Origin: Acidobacteriota bacterium
Lineage (GTDB): Bacteria > Acidobacteriota > Terriglobia > Terriglobales > Acidobacteriaceae
DNA: 8,096 bases
Assembly (NCBI GenBank): GCA_019247235.1
Contig: JAFAPG010000174.1
Span: 1 to 8,096, forward strand
Reading direction: 5' to 3'
Made by a program: the position numbers and the translations under genes. The notes under the pieces are model-generated. The model had not been told where the DNA came from, made no database searches, and saw only the letters and a program-made list of their open reading frames with translations. Below, one piece after another: positions 4,698 through 8,096 of the stretch; position 1 is the stretch's first letter; every line of letters starts with the position of its first letter.

Positions 4698-5768
4698 ATG
4701 AGTCGTGATGTCAAGTATATCGGGATGGACGTGCACAAGGAAGCAATCGTGATCGCCGTCCTGAATGGCGATGGCAAGCTGATCATGGAGTCCATCGTGG
4801 AAACCAAAGCCAGCAGCCTTCTGCAGTTCATTCATGGTCTCCGGGGCGAGCTGCATGTTACCTGGGAAGAAGGAACCTGGGCGGCCTGGTTATACGATCT
4901 GCTCCAGCCGCACGTGCAGCAGGTCCTGGTCTGTGATCCGCGGCGCAATGCCCTATTGAAGGAGGGGAGCAAGAGCGACAAGGTGGATGCACGCAAGCTG
5001 GCCGACTTGTTGCGCACGGGGATGGTGCGCGCAGTCTACCACGGGGAAAATGGACTGCGGACGCTACGCGAGCTGGCGCGCGGTTATCAGACGCTGAGCA
5101 AAGATCTGATCCGGGTGATGAATCGGACTAAGGCTCTCTATCGCGGCTGGAGCATTCCCTGTGGCGGCACCCAAATCTATGCTGCGCGTTATCGCGAGGA
5201 ATGGTTACAGAAGATCCAGCAGGTAGGCGTGCGCCGGCGCGCCGAGTTCCTGTATCAAGAGTTGGATGGACTGCAGGCGTTGCGGCGAACGCTGCGACAA
5301 GAGTTATTGGCCGAGAGCCAGAAACATAAGGCCGTCAAACTGCTGCGTCAGGTTCCCTACATTGGTCCGATTCGAGCCGCTCGCTTGCTCGCACTGATGC
5401 AGACCCCGCATCGCTTCCGGAGCAAACGACAACTCTGGACCTACAGCGGACTGGGCATAGAGACGCACGACAGTGCGCAATATCGCTACGTGCGTGGAGA
5501 ACTGCAACGTTCAAAAAAACCGCAGCAGATCCGGGGTCTGAATCAGAATCACAACCATGAAATGAAGGACATCTTTAAGGGAGCCGCTACTCGGGCCAGC
5601 GGTGGCAAAGGGCCATTGCGCGACTTCTATGTGGCTTTGCTGGCGAAGGGAATGAAACCAGAAATGGCGCGTCTGACACTGGCGCGTAAGATCGCAGTCA
5701 TTGTTTTAACACTCTGGAAAAAGGAGGCACGTTTCGACGCCGAACAACTGAAACCGCAAGCAGCTTGA
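4698..5768 (+). CDS. IS110-family transposase (DEDD recombinase), apparently intact
   Basis: 356 residues, a normal length. The N-terminal RuvC-like DEDD domain has Asp11 in YIGMDVHKE, Glu57/Glu58 in VTWEEGTWAAWL, and the Asp94/Asp97 pair in KSDKVDARKLADLLR. A helical middle (about 120-210) follows. The C-terminal Tnp domain has the helix-hairpin-helix motif VPYIGPIRAARLLAL (219-233) and LWTYSGLGIETHDS (246-259). The region that in most IS110 proteins reads '..S-K-R-G-N-x-x-L-R..' is here QIRGLNQNHNHEMKDIFKGA (277-296), so I cannot place the catalytic serine; Ser272 and Ser301 are candidates. RDFYVALLAKGMKPEMARLT (308-327) is a typical tail. Known IS110 enzymes use a bridge RNA for RNA-guided recombination. 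AAGGGGG at 4683-4689 is the probable ribosome binding site, partly inside a stem. No frameshift or stop is seen. Confidence 0.93.
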   Translation: MSRDVKYIGMDVHKEAIVIAVLNGDGKLIMESIVETKASSLLQFIHGLRGELHVTWEEGTWAAWLYDLLQPHVQQVLVCDPRRNALLKEGSKSDKVDARKLADLLRTGMVRAVYHGENGLRTLRELARGYQTLSKDLIRVMNRTKALYRGWSIPCGGTQIYAARYREEWLQKIQQVGVRRRAEFLYQELDGLQALRRTLRQELLAESQKHKAVKLLRQVPYIGPIRAARLLALMQTPHRFRSKRQLWTYSGLGIETHDSAQYRYVRGELQRSKKPQQIRGLNQNHNHEMKDIFKGAATRASGGKGPLRDFYVALLAKGMKPEMARLTLARKIAVIVLTLWKKEARFDAEQLKPQAA

Positions 5769-5962
5769 GCGTTGCACAGAACTCGGGTGATCTCCCAGGT
5801 TTCACGCTTGGTGGTGCGCCCCATTAGTTTCTTGCGATGCTCGGGTTCGAGGGAGAGTATCCATGCACTCATTAGGCCGTGTGCTGTCCTGCAGCAGCGA
5901 GTCTCCGGTTCGATCCTATTCCCCCTCGGATAACCCAATAAAGCCATAGGCCTCGAGTCTCA

Positions 5963-5972
5963 CATAGGATGA
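5963..5972 (+). repeat. CATAGGATGA direct repeat, copy 1
   Basis: Ten bases identical to 6226-6235. Another CATAGG lies at 5945-5950. It may mark recurrent target or element-end sequences; it is short enough to be chance. Confidence 0.4.
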
Positions 5973-6202
5973 TGGTTGGCACTGAAAGCCAACGTCTTGG
6001 CTTGCGGTAGCTTCGCAACTGATCGGCGACAAGCGCCACTGATACATGAAACCATTAAGTGAGCAATATCACCTGGGGTTGCGATCGCCGCTGAACTGCG
6101 CGGCGATGCAAAGCGGCGCCCAAAACAGAAACCCCTCCGGGAAGGAGACGGGGCTGGATGTAAGTCACCAGCAGCAGGTCTCCCTGAGGGGAGAGGAGAA
6201 AC

Positions 6203-6217
6203 TTTTTTTTCTTGACA
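6203..6217 (+). promoter_or_regulatory. T-tract plus consensus -35 box at the presumed IS110 right end
   Basis: Eight T's, one C, then a perfect TTGACA (6212-6217). At 17 bp spacing the flanking DNA offers AGTGCA (6235-6240), not a -10 box. A lone -35 pointing outward is what is expected of an IS110 right end, where the -10 is supplied by the left end in the circular form. Confidence 0.45.
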
Positions 6218-6225
6218 TCCTCTTT

Positions 6226-6235
6226 CATAGGATGA
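6226..6235 (+). repeat. CATAGGATGA direct repeat, copy 2
   Basis: Identical to 5963-5972. It lies nine bases after the TTGACA box, at the presumed right end of the IS110 element. Confidence 0.4.
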
Positions 6236-6244
6236 GTGCATTGG

Positions 6245-6269
6245 CGATGGTGGGCTCATCGACTTTTTT
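6245..6269 (+). terminator. Weak intrinsic-terminator-like hairpin
   Basis: CGATG (6245-6249) pairs with CATCG (6257-6261) over a 7-base loop, followed by AC and six T's. With a 5-bp stem it would be weak. It could stop plus-strand transcription leaving the IS before it runs antisense into the permease gene. Confidence 0.3.
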
Positions 6270-6292
6270 CCAATTTCGGGGATATCCGTCGC

Positions 6293-8096
6293 CTATTCAG
6301 TTCGCAATGCCTGAATTGGATCGATGCGCGATGCCCTCCACGCCGGGATCAAGCAGGCCAGCACTGCGACAGCCATCAGCAGCGCCGCTGCGCCCGCAAA
6401 CGCCGCCGGATCGAGCGGCTGGGTTCCATAGAGCATTGATCGCAGGAGTTGCGTGGCCAGAGCGCTGGCAGCGACGCCAAAAATCAGTCCGATAAGCGCA
6501 GGGCGCAGCCCTTCGAAAAGAACAAGCCGCAGGAGCTGTGATCGCTGCGCGCCAACCGCAATGCGAAGACCGATATCCGCCGTCCGCTGCGTAGTCAGGT
6601 AGGAGAGCACTCCATAGAGGCCGACCGCCGCCAAAAGAAGCGACAGGGCGGCAAAGGCCAACACCAGATTGGCCGCGAAACCCTGGCTGGCTGAGGTCTT
6701 GCCAAGAATCTGGTCCATTGTCAATGCGTTATAGACGGGCAACTCCGGCTCGAGCGCCGAGATCTGTTTCTGGATCGGCATCGACATGGTCAGCGGATCC
6801 GCGGAAGTGTAGGCAACGATGGTCGCCTCCGAAGTTCGGTCGGGAATGCCCGACAAAATAGGGAAGTACATCGTGGGCTGAATCGGCTTGGTAATGTCAG
6901 AGACCGTATCTCCAACTTCACCGAGAATCTCGTAAACTTCCGGCTCCGTATCCCAGTCCACGCGGACATGCTTGCCGACCGGGTCGTCGCCCGGGAGGTA
7001 CTGATCGACGAACGTCTTGCTCACAACAATGTAGTGATCGTTGCTGAGCCGCTCGTGTTCCGTGAAGACGCGGCCGCGCAGCAGTGGAATCTGCATCACG
7101 CTGAAGTACTGCGGGTCGACAGTGAAAATGACGGCTTCGTACTGAAGGCTGTAGCTGGGTGCGGGCCGCTCCAGGATGCTGAATACCCGGCCAAATGAGA
7201 AGCCCGCCCCCGGTGGAACGGAAACCAATCCCGCGCCGCGCACGCCAGGCAGGCGTCGCAGTCGCTCGAGCAACGCCTCGTGGAAGCGCACGACCTTTTC
7301 GCGCGTATCGTACTGGATTTCGGGCAGGCCGAATTTCATGGTGATCACGTGGTCGATGCGGCACCCGAGATCGGTTGTGCGCAGGTGCAGGAAGCTCTTG
7401 AAGAGCAGGCCGGCCGAGATCAACAGGACAACCGTAAGGGCGATTTCCACTGTCAGCATCGTCTTGCGCAGCCGCGCCCGGGAGGCGCTGCCGCCCATCG
7501 TTCGCGAGGAATCTCGCAGCCCGGAAAGCAGCCCTTTTCCGGTGGACGAAATTGCGGGCACAAGGCCGGCCAGCAATGCTGCCGCGGCTACCAGGGCCAA
7601 GGTAAACGCGAGAACCCACGCATCGACATGCACCGACTCGGCGCGCGGCAGATTGCGCCAATGTGCCGCGAGCCAGAAGGTCGAAGCCAGCGACAGCAGC
7701 AGGCCCAGTGCACCACCGGCCAGACAGATCAGCAAACTCTCCGTTATCTGCTCGCAGATAAGAACAACACGGCTGCCGCCAAGCGCACCGCGGACCGCAA
7801 CCTCCCTGCGCCGAGTCGCCGACCTCGCCACCAGCAGATTGGTGAGGTTCAGGCAGGCAATCAGGAGCATGCAGCCCACAGCACCCAGCAGTACCAGTAG
7901 AGGCGTGCGCACATTCTTGGCAAGATCGTCGATCATCGGCCGGAACCACACGTCTTCGGCTACAGGCTTCGACGCATTGGCGAGGTGGATCTGATACTGC
8001 AGCGCACTCACCTCGCTCGTCGCCACCGCTGCGCTCACACCCGGCTTGAGTCGTGCCACCACCATGCTCTGGTGGTCGGCGTGCCCGTAGTTGCCC
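6293..8096 (-). CDS. MacB/FtsX-type ABC transporter permease, ADOP-like; N-terminus outside window
   Basis: The stop is TAG at 6293-6295. The frame stays open to the right edge, with 10 codons before the Met at 8065 (NYGHADHQS then MVVARLKPGVS), so that Met is internal. About 600 residues are visible of a family usually near 800. Numbering from that Met: the end of the first MacB_PCD periplasmic domain, RLKPGVS (5-11); membrane segments at about 54-79, 107-130 and 150-172 with the FtsX motif RREVAVRGALGGSR (86-99); a fourth at 202-223; a second periplasmic MacB_PCD domain at about 224-460 including VDPQYFSVMQIPLLRGR (316-332) and VGKHVRV; then segments at about 464-488, 516-540 and 553-575 with TADIGLRIAVGAQRSQ (495-510). 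It ends IPAWRASRIDPIQALRTE. The duplicated permease is characteristic of ADOP proteins, abundant in Acidobacteriota. Substrate unknown; no ATPase partner gene is visible. Confidence 0.92.
   Translation of the reverse strand, partial: GNYGHADHQSMVVARLKPGVSAAVATSEVSALQYQIHLANASKPVAEDVWFRPMIDDLAKNVRTPLLVLLGAVGCMLLIACLNLTNLLVARSATRRREVAVRGALGGSRVVLICEQITESLLICLAGGALGLLLSLASTFWLAAHWRNLPRAESVHVDAWVLAFTLALVAAAALLAGLVPAISSTGKGLLSGLRDSSRTMGGSASRARLRKTMLTVEIALTVVLLISAGLLFKSFLHLRTTDLGCRIDHVITMKFGLPEIQYDTREKVVRFHEALLERLRRLPGVRGAGLVSVPPGAGFSFGRVFSILERPAPSYSLQYEAVIFTVDPQYFSVMQIPLLRGRVFTEHERLSNDHYIVVSKTFVDQYLPGDDPVGKHVRVDWDTEPEVYEILGEVGDTVSDITKPIQPTMYFPILSGIPDRTSEATIVAYTSADPLTMSMPIQKQISALEPELPVYNALTMDQILGKTSASQGFAANLVLAFAALSLLLAAVGLYGVLSYLTTQRTADIGLRIAVGAQRSQLLRLVLFEGLRPALIGLIFGVAASALATQLLRSMLYGTQPLDPAAFAGAAALLMAVAVLACLIPAWRASRIDPIQALRTE

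Larger units (their letters stand above)
4440..6235 (+). mobile_element. IS110-family insertion sequence (ends approximate)
   Basis: Defined by the intact DEDD transposase at 4698-5768 with non-coding DNA on both sides. IS110 elements lack reliable terminal inverted repeats and usually make no target duplication, so the ends are estimates. The left end is placed before the GC-rich structured leader. The right end is placed just after the T-tract and TTGACA at 6203-6217, because IS110 circles are known to create a promoter from a right-end -35 and a left-end -10. The element would separate the broken integrase module from the permease gene, whose stop is at 6293. If the right end is instead shortly after the transposase stop, 5769-6235 is ordinary intergenic DNA. 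Confidence 0.55.
5769..6235. other. Non-coding right-hand region, probably part of the IS110 element
   Basis: No believable gene. Structures seen: a 7-bp hairpin AAGCCAA/TTGGCTT with loop CGTC (5986-6003); a 6-bp hairpin TCTCCC/GGGAGA (6179-6194); an 8-T tract (6203-6210) followed by TTGACA. CATAGG occurs three times (5945, 5963, 6226), the last two extended to CATAGGATGA. Open frames here on both strands have low-complexity translations and fit no family. A second guide RNA, or remains of an older insertion, are possible. Confidence 0.5.

Noticed and set aside
5845..5930. Two T-loop-like sequences (GGTTCGA near 5853 and 5914) suggesting tRNA genes
   Set aside because: The neighbouring bases do not form T-stems, acceptor stems or an anticodon arm, and no CCA follows in place.
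5627..5947. Minus-strand ORF of 106 codons opposite the transposase end
   Set aside because: About 40 percent is antisense to the transposase C-terminus and the rest resembles no family.
6179..6210. Hairpin followed by a T-tract as an intrinsic terminator
   Set aside because: Eight bases separate the 6-bp stem from the T's, too far for a standard terminator; the T-tract more likely belongs to the IS end.
5960..6259. Minus-strand ORF of 99 codons in the IS right region
   Set aside because: Low-complexity Ser, Pro, Arg and Ala composition and no start signal; better explained as non-coding IS DNA.
6046..6495. Plus-strand ORF of 149 codons spanning the IS right end and the permease 3' end
   Set aside because: It crosses the presumed IS boundary and overlaps the permease in antisense; no family features and no ribosome binding site were seen.
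7176..7994. Plus-strand ORF of 272 codons (and one of 206 codons at 7280-7900)
   Set aside because: They are antisense to the permease gene, their translations are rich in Arg, Ser, Pro, Gln and Ala with no domain pattern, and the minus-strand frame is a clear multi-pass membrane protein.
1..8096. CRISPR array, toxin-antitoxin pair or defence system
   Set aside because: No regularly spaced repeats, Cas-like proteins, paired small ORFs of toxin-antitoxin type or defence nucleases or ATPases were seen in any frame.

Overview
The window looks like accessory DNA from a soil-type Acidobacteriota genome, probably Terriglobia-like. The main clue is the long MacB/FtsX permease on the right, which fits the 'acidobacterial duplicated orphan permease' (ADOP) pattern. 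The NmrA, DUF1579 and SnoaL-like genes fit but are not diagnostic. The assignment is inference from gene content; there is no rRNA or other phylogenetic marker here.

Layout, left to right. (1) 1-3061, plus strand: small accessory enzymes. These are a 5'-truncated SnoaL/NTF2-like protein, an NmrA-type NAD(P)-binding protein overlapping it by ATGA, an eroded stretch of about 590 bp with one doubtful ORF, a secreted DUF1579-like protein, and a gamma-glutamylcyclotransferase-fold protein. (2) 3104-3343: an integration scar. The 3' half of a tRNA-Asp gene, ending in CCA, stands without its 5' half, is followed by a strong hairpin, and its T-arm sequence is repeated 77 bp further on. (3) 3344-4292, minus strand: a broken recombination module. 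An excisionase-like HTH start with an excellent ribosome binding site is fused by an apparent deletion to a tyrosine integrase that has lost its N-terminus and carries a one-base frameshift. All integrase catalytic residues are still present. (4) About 4440-6235: an IS110-family insertion sequence with an intact 356-aa DEDD transposase. Its structured upstream leader is a candidate bridge RNA, and its long non-coding right side ends in a T-tract and a lone TTGACA box. (5) 6293-8096, minus strand: the C-terminal 600 residues of the ADOP-type permease, running off the window.

How the parts relate. The tRNA fragment points toward the integrase. This is the geometry expected where one tRNA-targeted element ends (to the left, with the small enzymes) and another begins (to the right, with its integrase next to the site). 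The second element appears immobilised by the lesions in its integrase. The IS110 element looks like the only part still able to move. No clearly new defence or biosynthetic system is visible; the most interesting points are the att/tRNA scar and the putative guide-RNA leader of the IS110 element.
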